From the NCBI GenBank assembly GCA_910579955.1, contig CAJTWE010000030.1:1-29156 (forward strand): DNA of 29,156 nucleotides, written 5' to 3'. The position numbers and the translations under genes are program-made. Shown here one piece after another: positions 8,254 to 15,717 of this stretch. Below the pieces are notes generated by a model, which saw only the letters and a program-made list of their open reading frames with translations, had not been told where the DNA came from and searched no databases. This stretch comes from an uncultured Ruminococcus sp. (GTDB lineage Bacteria; Bacillota; Clostridia; Oscillospirales; Ruminococcaceae). Numbering within the stretch: the first letter of the stretch is position 1; every line of letters starts with the position of its first letter.

Positions 8254-8647
8254 AACGTTTTCTCTCCTTAGTTGCAGCAGATGCTATTATTCTAAAGAAG
8301 CAGCAAACATTCCTGTTTTTTCTTTATACACATAGAATAATTAACTGCCGCTATATCTTTTCATTAAAAGCATCCGCTTTCATATCAGGCACAGCTATAT
8401 TATCTGCGCTGCCTTAGCTTTTGTTTCTTTCTTGATCAACTTCTCCAAAAAATCTATCTGTTTATTATTTATATATATTATTAATTCTATTTTACGATTG
8501 AACTCTTCTATTATACACCACTTTTTATTATTTGTAAAGTGATATAATGATAGGATTTTCTTAATTTGTTATTATATTCCAATATAAACAAAAAACACGC
8601 TATATTTTTTACATATTTACAGTTTCAACAGATTTATCGACAATCGC
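8254..8647. other. Intergenic region holding the murA leader
   Basis: This holds the murA promoter and a leader of about 250 nt on the minus strand, plus AT-rich sequence (8539-8647) downstream of the cyclophilin-like gene. The leader contains a TTG-initiated run of about 14 codons after GGAGAAG, but the spacing is too tight to call a leader peptide. No clear terminator for the cysteine operon was found; only a T-run at about 8589-8594 on the minus strand. Confidence 0.5.
8510..8538 (-). promoter_or_regulatory. Promoter of murA
   Basis: On the minus strand, -35 TTTACA (8533-8538), 17-nt spacer and -10 TATAAT (8510-8515). Transcription would start near 8503, leaving about 250 nt before the murA TTG. 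Confidence 0.75.
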
Positions 8648-9457
8648 TTATAAATTGCCCCATGTTGTTATATCAATTTTTTCTATAATAATATCTTCAA
8701 CAGGTGCAGTATACTCACTTTCGGGATCTGCTGCCTTTACTGCTACTGCGGTGATCTTATCAATAGTTTCAAAGCTTTCGTCACCGTAAGCCTGACCGAA
8801 AACAGTCATCTGCTGAGCGTAATTCGGAATACCGCCTCTTTCCATAAATGCATCTGTAACATCCTTGGCGGCTTCATCTATCTCTTCAAGTCCTGCTTTT
8901 ATCTCATCGTCAAACTCAATGGAATTGCACACCAGAAAACGTGTGCCGCAGTAGTCGACCGCATTTCCGAAAAGATTATCCCAGAAGCTTCTATCGTGAC
9001 CCGTCAGAGGAACGCATAGTGCTCCTCGGAAAGGCCACAAATTTGCTGATGTTTCAGCGGCAACATTCTCCTGTGGAGAAGCTTCAAGAGAACCGCTTAG
9101 CTTTCCTGTATTATCGGGAGTTCCCGCAGAAAAGTAAACATCCTTCTCTACCTGAAACACATAAGTTCCGTCATAATAGCCTTCTTTTGCAAGTCTTGTG
9201 AACTGTTCAACATAAACAGGAGCTTCCTCCGGATAGAGAACTGCTGTTATATCGCCCATTGTAGTATGAATAACTGCTGTCGGTGCATCACTTGACGGCT
9301 CTTCAAGCTGATGGAGCTGTGCATCCGCCATATCTAAATAATGATACCTGTTCTGTCCGCAGTAGGTGCTGCATGAAAACAGCGTAAGGCTTATCGCTGC
9401 CATAACAAGCACCAGAATGGTCATTCTTTTTAATCCAGATCTGCCCTGTCTATCCAT
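8648..9457 (-). CDS. Cyclophilin-like lipoprotein (degenerate peptidyl-prolyl isomerase domain)
   Basis: A 269-residue protein with a lipoprotein signal: basic start (MDRQGRSGLKR), hydrophobic stretch (12-27) and lipobox LFSC with Cys29 as the probable lipidated residue. Residues about 60-240 resemble cyclophilins: HTTMGDITAVLYPEEAP, then FTRLAKEGYYDGT. Where active cyclophilins have F-H-R-V and Q-G-G-D, this protein reads FQVEKDVYFSAGTPD, so the catalytic Arg is missing, and a long acidic insertion follows. It may be a chaperone or a structural domain rather than an isomerase. The gene starts 11 nt after cysS and is the last of the T-box operon, an unexpected partner for cysteine genes. The ATG has AAGGAG upstream. 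Confidence 0.8.
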   Translation of the reverse strand: MDRQGRSGLKRMTILVLVMAAISLTLFSCSTYCGQNRYHYLDMADAQLHQLEEPSSDAPTAVIHTTMGDITAVLYPEEAPVYVEQFTRLAKEGYYDGTYVFQVEKDVYFSAGTPDNTGKLSGSLEASPQENVAAETSANLWPFRGALCVPLTGHDRSFWDNLFGNAVDYCGTRFLVCNSIEFDDEIKAGLEEIDEAAKDVTDAFMERGGIPNYAQQMTVFGQAYGDESFETIDKITAVAVKAADPESEYTAPVEDIIIEKIDITTWGNL

Positions 9458-9468
9458 GTTTTTTCTCC

Positions 9469-10869
9469 TTAAAGCTTTGTTATCTCAGTGCCTTGTCTAG
9501 TTTCCTTTATCTGCCAGCCAAGCGCTGCGATATCGTCACGCAGCTTATCAGCCAGTGCAAAATCTTTGGATTTTCTAGCCTCGGCTCTCTTTTCTGCAAG
9601 TACCTTTACCTCATCAGGCACTTCATCTGCCTTTTTGCGGTTATATAAAATACCCAGAACATCTGTCATAGTATCAAAAAGCTCAGCGCCTGCAATAAGC
9701 TGTTCCTTTGAAACGCTGCTGTCTGCGCTCATCTTATTCAAATCTCTTGCCAATTCAAAGAGTGCTGTAACTGCATCAGCTGTATTAAGGTCTTCGTCCA
9801 TAGCCGACTCAAACTGCGCTCTTCTCTTATCAAAGATCTCCTTTGCTTCAGATGTAACCTCGCCGTTTGCCGCAGCAGCTGCTGCACGGTCAATGGTATC
9901 ACGGCAAGTATAGAGCCTTTCAAGAGACGCTTTGCATGCGTCCAGCAGTTCCTTACAGTAATTGATAGGGCTTCTGTAGTGAGCCTGAACCATCATATAT
10001 CTTATGACTTCGTATCCGTACTTCTCAGCCACTTCACGTACAGTAAAGAAATTACCCAGAGATTTGGACATCTTCTTATTGTCAATATTTATATAACCAT
10101 TATGCATCCAGTAATGAGAGAACTGCTTGCCCGAAGCTGCCTCACTCTGAGCTATCTCATTTTCATGGTGCGGGAAAATAAGGTCCTGACCGCCGCAATG
10201 AATATCAAGAGTTTCGCCCAGATAATGGCTTGACATAGCAGAGCACTCAATATGCCAGCCCGGTCTACCCTGTCCCCAAGGTGATTCCCAGTAAGGCTCA
10301 CCGGGTTTAGCGTTTTTCCAAACAGCAAAATCAAGCGGATCTTCCTTTATATCATTTACGTCAATACGTGCGCCTGCCTGCAATTCTTCAATAGGCTGAC
10401 CGGAAAGCTTTCCATACTCCGGAAATGAACGAGTACGAAAATACACATCGCCGTTCTTTTCGTATGCATGGCCTGATTCAACAAGCTTTTTAACAATGTC
10501 AATAATAAGATCCATGCTCTCTGTAACCTTTGGATGAATATCCGCATCCATTACATTAAGGCCGTGAGCGTCCTTTTTATACTCAGCGATATACTTCTCA
10601 GAAACCTCAATAGCAGGAATGCCTTCCTCATTGGCACGGCGAATTATCTTATCGTCAACATCTGTAAAATTCTGAACATATGTTACCTTATAGCCCTTAT
10701 ATTTAAGGTAACGTCTGAGCACGTCAAATGCGCAGATAGGACGGGCATTTCCTATATGAATATAATTATACACTGTAGGTCCGCAGGCATAAATGCGCAT
10801 ATGATTTTCTTCCATAGGAATAAGCTCTTCAATTTTTCTCGACATGGTGTTATAGATCTTCATTTTCAT
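9469..10869 (-). CDS. cysS: Cysteinyl-tRNA synthetase
   Basis: A 466-residue class I aminoacyl-tRNA synthetase that charges tRNA-Cys in the cytosol. The ATP-binding HIGH-type motif reads HIGN in YNYIHIGNARP and the KMSKS loop is intact (NKKMSKSLGN). The zinc ligands of the family are visible: Cys in YACGPTVYNY, Cys in WHIECSAM, and His/Glu in FPHHENEIAQSE. The C-terminal helical DALR-type region ends with ALGWQIKETRQGTEI. Two starts are possible: ATG at 10869 lies only 3 nt from AGGAG, while ATG at 10863 lies 9 nt away and gives MKIYNTMSRK, which looks better; the longer form is given here. It is the middle gene of the cysE-cysS operon, 8 nt after cysE. Confidence 0.97.
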   Translation of the reverse strand: MKMKIYNTMSRKIEELIPMEENHMRIYACGPTVYNYIHIGNARPICAFDVLRRYLKYKGYKVTYVQNFTDVDDKIIRRANEEGIPAIEVSEKYIAEYKKDAHGLNVMDADIHPKVTESMDLIIDIVKKLVESGHAYEKNGDVYFRTRSFPEYGKLSGQPIEELQAGARIDVNDIKEDPLDFAVWKNAKPGEPYWESPWGQGRPGWHIECSAMSSHYLGETLDIHCGGQDLIFPHHENEIAQSEAASGKQFSHYWMHNGYINIDNKKMSKSLGNFFTVREVAEKYGYEVIRYMMVQAHYRSPINYCKELLDACKASLERLYTCRDTIDRAAAAAANGEVTSEAKEIFDKRRAQFESAMDEDLNTADAVTALFELARDLNKMSADSSVSKEQLIAGAELFDTMTDVLGILYNRKKADEVPDEVKVLAEKRAEARKSKDFALADKLRDDIAALGWQIKETRQGTEITKL

Positions 10870-10877
10870 ACTCTCCT

Positions 10878-11585
10878 TTATTTTTCGGCTTTATATTCCT
10901 GTTCTTCGTTATTGTCATTATTATTAAGGTGCTCATGTTCCATCTCGTACTGATGTTCGAGGAAATCAACCTCAGTTTTAAGCTGCTTCATACCACAGCG
11001 CAGCTCTGTAATATCCTGCATAGTAAGATCCGGATAATGGATCTGGTCAAGATCCTGTTCAACCTTAATTCCATTGCGAACAGCCACTCTTGCAGGTACT
11101 CCCACTGCTGTGCAGTTTTTGGGAATATCCTTCAGTACAACAGCATTTGCAGCAACCTTTACATTATCACCTATTTCTATAGGCCCAAGAACCTTTGCAC
11201 CAGCGCCTACCATTACATTATTGCCCAGTGTAGGATGACGTTTCCCCTTATCCTTGCCAGTACCTCCAAGAGTCACGCCCTGATATAAAAGGCAGTTATC
11301 ACCTATTATAGTTGTTTCTCCTATGACAACGCCCATACCATGGTCAATAAAAAGTCCCTTGCCTATTTTCGCACCGGGGTGTATTTCAATACCTGTTTTA
11401 TGCCGTGAACGCTGTGATATAATACGTGCAATAGTAAACATTTTGTGCTTATAAAACCAATGTGCTCTGCGATAACTTCGCACTGCTTTTAGTCCTGAAT
11501 AGGTGAGAAATATTTCAAAGCTGCTTCTTGCAGCAGGGTCTTTCTCTTTAACAACAGCAATATCTTCCCTCAGTTTACGGAACAA
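10878..11585 (-). CDS. cysE: Serine O-acetyltransferase
   Basis: A 235-residue enzyme that acetylates serine with acetyl-CoA, the first step of cysteine synthesis. The N-terminal helical part includes DPAARSSFEIFLTYSGL and the C-terminal left-handed beta-helix is built of hexapeptide repeats, with IHPGAKIGKGLFIDHG (substrate and catalytic Asp-His region) and GVTLGGTGKDKGKRHPTLG. The tail (about residues 215-235) is acidic and low in complexity. The start chosen is TTG at 11585, giving MFRKLREDIAVVKEK, which agrees with the family. An ATG at 11639 opens a longer frame, but its first codons lie inside the T-box terminator hairpin and T-run (11611-11651). AAAGGCGG at 11593-11600 serves as the ribosome site. 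The gene leads an operon with cysS, controlled by tRNA-Cys charging. Confidence 0.93.
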   Translation of the reverse strand: MFRKLREDIAVVKEKDPAARSSFEIFLTYSGLKAVRSYRRAHWFYKHKMFTIARIISQRSRHKTGIEIHPGAKIGKGLFIDHGMGVVIGETTIIGDNCLLYQGVTLGGTGKDKGKRHPTLGNNVMVGAGAKVLGPIEIGDNVKVAANAVVLKDIPKNCTAVGVPARVAVRNGIKVEQDLDQIHYPDLTMQDITELRCGMKQLKTEVDFLEHQYEMEHEHLNNNDNNEEQEYKAEK

Positions 11586-11592
11586 AAAAGCA

Positions 11593-11600
11593 CCGCCTTT
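11593..11600 (-). promoter_or_regulatory. Ribosome binding site deciding the cysE start
   Basis: AAAGGCGG on the minus strand, 7 nt before the TTG at 11585. It differs from the ideal AAAGGAGG by one base and lies just after the T-box attenuator T-run. Confidence 0.6.
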
Positions 11601-11610
11601 CATATACAGT

Positions 11611-11651
11611 AAAAAAGCCTCCGGTGATGCAAAAAACATCTACCCAGAGGC
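11611..11651 (-). terminator. T-box attenuator terminator
   Basis: On the minus strand GCCTCTGGGTAGATG (11637-11651) pairs with CATCACCGGAGGC (11617-11629) and is followed by TTTTTT (11611-11616). The 5' arm includes CTCTG (11645-11649), which would instead pair with CAGAG (11674-11678) in the antiterminator, so the two structures exclude each other. Confidence 0.85.
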
Positions 11652-11874
11652 GGCACAACAAGCCACGGTTCCACTCTGATTTATAACTCAAAACCTTTAA
11701 CGCAGGCATAACGAGTACGGATACACGGCAAAAGCTTTCCCCGCACCAACTAACAGCCGCACTTCACCAAGGACACGCATATCGTCACACCCACCCGATA
11801 CTCTCTGAACCGTTTCTCCAAAGCTACTCTGACTGCTACGTTTTTAAATAATCAGCACCCTTTAAGCACTGCTT
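11611..11874 (-). ncRNA. T-box leader responding to tRNA-Cys
   Basis: The leader carries the T-box core AGAGTGGAACCGTG (11664-11677), close to the consensus AGGGTGGNACCGCG. The tRNA-end-binding bases TGGA pair with UCCA, fitting a U discriminator, as tRNA-Cys has. The stem I distal hairpin GTATCG-GGTGGGTGTGA-CGATAT and an AGAGAG element precede it, and a TGC triplet after GAAG (11759-11761) is the likely specifier codon for Cys. Uncharged tRNA-Cys would stabilise the antiterminator and allow transcription of cysE, cysS and the lipoprotein gene. The specifier position is an inference from motif order; the folding was done by eye. Confidence 0.9.
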
Positions 11875-11880
11875 ACTTAT

Positions 11881-11909
11881 ATTATATGCAAACTTTTACA
11901 TTTTGTCAA
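11881..11909 (-). promoter_or_regulatory. Promoter of the T-box cysteine operon
   Basis: Perfect consensus on the minus strand: TTGACA (11904-11909), 17-nt spacer, TATAAT (11881-11886). The start would be near 11874, directly ahead of the T-box leader. Confidence 0.92.
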
Positions 11910-11946
11910 GGGCTTTATAAAACTGTTTTTACAAGCTCCACTATCT

Positions 11947-11996
11947 CTTTCTCGTCCCTTTCTCAAATCTTTTTTAAACCTTTCTCGACCCTTTCT
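11947..11996 (+). repeat. Direct repeat, 17 bp, upstream of the polysaccharide promoter
   Basis: CTTTCTCGTCCCTTTCT (11947-11963) and CTTTCTCGACCCTTTCT (11980-11996) differ at one base and are 33 bp apart, about three helical turns. A shorter third match, CCTTTCTGT, lies inside the promoter spacer (12028-12036). The stretch lies between two divergent promoters and is strongly pyrimidine-rich on the plus strand. Confidence 0.75.
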
Positions 11997-12021
11997 GTCA
12001 TCTCTTTTTTTCTCAAAATCC

Positions 12022-12050
12022 TTGACACCTTTCTGTTGCTTTGCTATAAT
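12022..12050 (+). promoter_or_regulatory. Promoter of the polysaccharide operon
   Basis: Perfect consensus TTGACA (12022-12027), 17-nt spacer, TATAAT (12045-12050). Transcription should start near 12057, about 65 nt before the first gene. Confidence 0.92.
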
Positions 12051-12121
12051 AATCTATATATATCCTATTGTAACAAAAATTGGATAGAAATTTATTGAAA
12101 ATAAGGCTGGTAGATGTTATT

Positions 12122-13525
12122 ATGCCGAAACAAAGAAATAAAGACAGGGATTCTTATAAAAGACTGTACTCCCTTTTTTCCGCTGCTGCTATGCTGTCGA
12201 TTTTTGCTGCTGCTTTCAGTTTGGTTTGGTATAGGTGCTACAGCGACACTATTATGCTCCCATTCTACAGAAGAGGAAACTGGGTGATTATCGCTATTTA
12301 CGTTATAATCACACTGCTTTTCAGCAGCGTATTCGGCGGTCTCAAAACCGGCTATCTTAGACGTACTGATACTTTCTACGCACAATCACTATCTATATTT
12401 TGCGTAAACGTGGTAACTTACTTTCAAATAAGCCTTATAGCAAGGGATTTTGCAAAGCCTATCCCTATGCTGCTGCTGACTTTGATTGACGTAGCTGTTC
12501 TTCCCATATGGATAATAGTTACAAACAAGCTATATTTCTCCCTTTTTCCCCCAAGGAGGCTTGTTATAATATATGGTGAACGAGCTGCGGCAGAGCTTGT
12601 GGCTAAAATGAGCCGCAGGGTTGATAAATATATGATATGCGAATCAGTAAGCGCTGACCATTCACTGAAAGAAATGCAGGAAGCTATCGACCGCTATGAA
12701 GGCGTTATTTTATGTGATATGCCGGGACAGCAGAGAAATGATATTCTTAAATACTGCTTTGCAAAGAAAATTCGTGTGTATGTTGCGCCAAAAATTTCAG
12801 ATATTATAATAAGAGGCGCAGAGGAGATAAGACTGTTTGATACACCGCTTCTCCTGTGCAGAAACAAGGGTCTATCGCCTGAACAGCGTTTGGTAAAAAG
12901 ATTATTCGATCTTTTGTTTTCAATTGTAATAGGTACGATTTTCCTGCCTATAAGTCTTGTTATAGCTCTTCTTATAAAAATGGAAGACGGCGGCAAGGTG
13001 CTTTACAAACAGGCAAGACTTACTCTTGATGACAAGCTCTTCTATGTTTATAAATTCAGAAGCATGATACCCGACGCTGAAAAGAACGGTGCACAGCTTG
13101 CTACTGAGGACGATGAGCGCATAACAAAAATAGGCAGATTTCTGCGAAAATGCCGCCTTGACGAAATTCCGCAAATTCTGAATATCTTAAAAGGAGATAT
13201 GTCCGTTGTAGGTCCAAGGCCGGAAAGACCGGAACTTGCACATCAATATGAACAAGATATGCCTGAATTTGATTTCAGACTGCGTGTAAAAGCAGGTCTT
13301 ACAGGATACGCTCAAGTAACAGGACTCTATGACACATCTCCCTACGACAAGCTTAAAATGGATATGATGTACATCGAGCAGTACTCCCTGCTTCTTGATC
13401 TTAGGATAATCATGATGACCATAAAAACCATGATCTTCCCCGGAGAAAGCAATGAGGAAGCTAAGCTGCATGAGCAGCAGAAAGCTGAAGATATATTCAA
13501 ACAAAACAACAAAGAGGACGAGTGA
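12122..13525 (+). CDS. Undecaprenyl-phosphate sugar-1-phosphate transferase (polyprenyl glycosylphosphotransferase)
   Basis: A 467-residue WbaP/WcaJ-like membrane enzyme that starts a lipid-linked glycan by moving a sugar-1-phosphate from a nucleotide sugar to undecaprenyl phosphate. The N-terminal half has four to five membrane helices (about residues 15-135) and a Rossmann-like soluble region. After a hydrophobic helix (about 265-285) comes the catalytic bacterial sugar transferase domain with YKFRSMIPDAE, RKCRLDEIPQ, the motif GDMSVVGPRPERPEL and KAGLTGYAQVTG. The donor sugar cannot be read from sequence. The frame is open from a TTG at 12080, but I chose the ATG at 12122 (MPKQRNKD); its ribosome site is weak (AAGG about 15 nt upstream), so this start is less sure than the others. 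It leads the operon, 7 nt ahead of manC. Confidence 0.9.
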   Translation: MPKQRNKDRDSYKRLYSLFSAAAMLSIFAAAFSLVWYRCYSDTIMLPFYRRGNWVIIAIYVIITLLFSSVFGGLKTGYLRRTDTFYAQSLSIFCVNVVTYFQISLIARDFAKPIPMLLLTLIDVAVLPIWIIVTNKLYFSLFPPRRLVIIYGERAAAELVAKMSRRVDKYMICESVSADHSLKEMQEAIDRYEGVILCDMPGQQRNDILKYCFAKKIRVYVAPKISDIIIRGAEEIRLFDTPLLLCRNKGLSPEQRLVKRLFDLLFSIVIGTIFLPISLVIALLIKMEDGGKVLYKQARLTLDDKLFYVYKFRSMIPDAEKNGAQLATEDDERITKIGRFLRKCRLDEIPQILNILKGDMSVVGPRPERPELAHQYEQDMPEFDFRLRVKAGLTGYAQVTGLYDTSPYDKLKMDMMYIEQYSLLLDLRIIMMTIKTMIFPGESNEEAKLHEQQKAEDIFKQNNKEDE

Positions 13526-13532
13526 GGTAAAT

Positions 13533-14612
13533 ATGAGAATTACAGCAGTTATCATGGCAGGAGGAAAAGGTGAAAGATTCTGGCCAAAAAGCAGAACCAG
13601 TCTCCCAAAACAGTTTCTTTCTCTCACAGCAGACAAGGAAACCATGATTCAAAAAACAGTTGCAAGACTAAAAGGCATATCAGAGCCTGATGATATTTTT
13701 ATTGTGACAAATAAAATGTACGCAGACCTTGTATCTGAGCAGCTGCCGGATATTCCAAAGGAAAACGTTCTTTTAGAACCATGCGGCAGAAATACAGCAC
13801 CATGCATTGCGCTAGCAGCTGCGGTTATAGAAAAAAAATACGGTGAGGAAACTATAATGCTGGTTCTCCCATCCGATCATCTTATAAGATATGAGGAAAT
13901 GTATGCTGATACACTTCGTCAGGCAATTGCAGTGGCGCAGTCAGGACAGAGACTTGTAACTATTGGAATCACTCCCACATATCCCGAAACAGGATACGGC
14001 TATATACAGTTTGAACGTGACACTACTCTTGGCATGAGAGGTGTATATCAAGTAAGCAGATTCGTTGAAAAACCAGATATTGACACTGCCAAAAGCTATC
14101 TCGCATCCAGAAAATATCTCTGGAACAGCGGAATGTTCGTCTGGAGAACAGATACTATACTTTCCAATATGAAAGAATTCATGCCCGAGGTTTTCGCAGG
14201 CGTTTCAGAGATCGCAGCGGCATTCGGAACAGATGGATTTGATAAAGCACTTGAAGAGGGCTACGAAAAACTCCCCAGCGAATCAGTTGACTTCGGTATC
14301 ATGGAAAAAGCCGAAGAAATATACACCATTCCGGGCAGCTTCGGCTGGGATGACGTTGGAAACTGGCTGGCTGTCGAGAGAATCAATTCCACAAACGAAC
14401 TCGGCAACTACGTCGAGGGCGATGTTGTAACAATAGGAACAGAACATAGTACTATCTGCGGCGGAAAACGTCTTATTGCAGCTGTAGGTGTTGAAAATCT
14501 AATTGTTGTGGATACTGATGACGCAATTCTCATTTGTGCAAAGGATCACACGCAAGACGTTAAAAAGGTTATAGAAAATCTGAAAATATGCAATCGTGCG
14601 GCACTTTTATAA
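13533..14612 (+). CDS. manC: Mannose-1-phosphate guanylyltransferase
   Basis: A 359-residue nucleotidyltransferase that makes GDP-mannose from GTP and mannose-1-phosphate. The pyrophosphorylase signature is clear at the N-terminus: AGGKGERFWPKSR followed by PKQFL, then EPCGRNTAPCIALAA, and the sugar-binding FVEKPD and WNSGMFVWR. It lacks the C-terminal isomerase domain of two-domain ManC/AlgA proteins, so fructose-6-phosphate isomerisation and the phosphomannomutase must be encoded elsewhere. The start is the ATG at 13533 with TGAGG 5 nt upstream; a longer open frame overlapping the preceding gene is unlikely. It provides the substrate for Gmd, encoded next. Confidence 0.95.
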   Translation: MRITAVIMAGGKGERFWPKSRTSLPKQFLSLTADKETMIQKTVARLKGISEPDDIFIVTNKMYADLVSEQLPDIPKENVLLEPCGRNTAPCIALAAAVIEKKYGEETIMLVLPSDHLIRYEEMYADTLRQAIAVAQSGQRLVTIGITPTYPETGYGYIQFERDTTLGMRGVYQVSRFVEKPDIDTAKSYLASRKYLWNSGMFVWRTDTILSNMKEFMPEVFAGVSEIAAAFGTDGFDKALEEGYEKLPSESVDFGIMEKAEEIYTIPGSFGWDDVGNWLAVERINSTNELGNYVEGDVVTIGTEHSTICGGKRLIAAVGVENLIVVDTDDAILICAKDHTQDVKKVIENLKICNRAALL

Positions 14613-14669
14613 ATAATCAATAATAAATAATTATAATCAATGCCGTTATATAGAAAGGAAGTAATTAAA

Positions 14670-15689
14670 ATGGCTAAACACGCACTTATTACAGGTATCA
14701 CAGGACAGGACGGTTCTTATCTCGCAGAGCTTCTGCTTGAAAAGGGCTATGAGGTATACGGAATTATGCGCCGAAAGAGCGTTCTTGACTACGGCAATGT
14801 AGAACATTTAAAAGATAGAGTACACTTGATTTATGCCGATATGACAGATGAGATATCACTCATTACAGCGATGCAGATCTCACAGGCTGACGAGGTATAC
14901 AACCTTGCTGCACAGTCATTTGTTGCCACAAGCTGGGAACAGCCTATGGCTACCGCTGAAATAGACGCACTCGGCGTTACTAAAATGCTGGAAGCTATCC
15001 GTATAGTAAAGCCAGACGCTCGCTTCTATCAGGCATCTACCTCTGAAATGTTCGGTCTTGTTCAGGAAATGCCGCAAACTGAAAAAACTCCGTTTTATCC
15101 GAGAAGCCCATACGGCGTTGCTAAGCTTTATGGCCACTGGATAACTAAAAATTACCGTGAAAGCTATGGTCTCTTTGCCTGCTCGGGTATTCTTTTCAAC
15201 CACGAATCAGAAAGAAGAGGTCTTGAGTTCGTTACAAGAAAAATCACAGATGCAGTTGCAAGAATAGCTGCCGGTAAGCAGGACTGTGTTGAACTTGGAA
15301 ACATGGATTCAAAACGTGACTGGGGTCACTCTAAGGACTATGTCCGTGCAATGTGGCTCATGCTTCAACAGGATACTCCTGATGATTATGTTATCGCAAC
15401 AGGCGAAACAAGAACTGTAAGAGAATTTGTAGAAACTGCTTTTGCTCACGCCGGCATTGAAATTCAGTGGCAGGGCAGCGGCGTAGACGAAATCGGCATC
15501 GACAAGGCTACAGGCAATACTATTGTAAAAATCAATCCAAAGTTCTTCCGTCCTGCTGAGGTAGACGTTCTGCTTGGAAATCCGGCAAAGGCTGAGGCAG
15601 CTCTTGGCTGGAAGAGAGAGATCTCATTCTCACAGCTCGTTGAAAGAATGGTTAAAAACGACATGGAAATAGTTGCTGCTGAAAAGTAA
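14670..15689 (+). CDS. gmd: GDP-mannose 4,6-dehydratase
   Basis: A 339-residue extended short-chain dehydrogenase that converts GDP-D-mannose to GDP-4-keto-6-deoxy-D-mannose. Visible are the NADP-binding GITGQDGSYLAELLL at residues 8-22, the active-site YGVAK (Tyr-x3-Lys), TSEMFG, and the Gmd-specific NHESERRGLEFVTRK region. It is slightly shorter than the E. coli enzyme (about 373) but complete at both ends. The start ATG at 14670 has AGAAAGGAAG upstream; an ATG 30 nt earlier lacks a ribosome site. Its product can go to GDP-L-fucose or GDP-D-rhamnose; the rmd gene downstream and the lack of a fucose synthase favour the latter. Confidence 0.96.
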   Translation: MAKHALITGITGQDGSYLAELLLEKGYEVYGIMRRKSVLDYGNVEHLKDRVHLIYADMTDEISLITAMQISQADEVYNLAAQSFVATSWEQPMATAEIDALGVTKMLEAIRIVKPDARFYQASTSEMFGLVQEMPQTEKTPFYPRSPYGVAKLYGHWITKNYRESYGLFACSGILFNHESERRGLEFVTRKITDAVARIAAGKQDCVELGNMDSKRDWGHSKDYVRAMWLMLQQDTPDDYVIATGETRTVREFVETAFAHAGIEIQWQGSGVDEIGIDKATGNTIVKINPKFFRPAEVDVLLGNPAKAEAALGWKREISFSQLVERMVKNDMEIVAAEK

Positions 15690-15717
15690 GCAAGACACTG
15701 ATTATTCGGAGGAAAAC

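Noticed and set aside
11586..11639. ATG-initiated N-terminal extension of cysE
   Set aside because: The extra 18 codons are the loop, arm and T-run of the T-box terminator, and the encoded residues do not belong to the family N-terminus.
11886..12098. A 70-codon plus-strand frame between the divergent promoters
   Set aside because: It is made of a pyrimidine tract (Phe/Ser/Leu), covers both promoters and the repeats, and has no ribosome site.
13187..13645. A 152-codon minus-strand frame across the sugar transferase/manC junction
   Set aside because: It lies antisense to two well-supported genes, has no ribosome site or promoter, and no recognisable domain.
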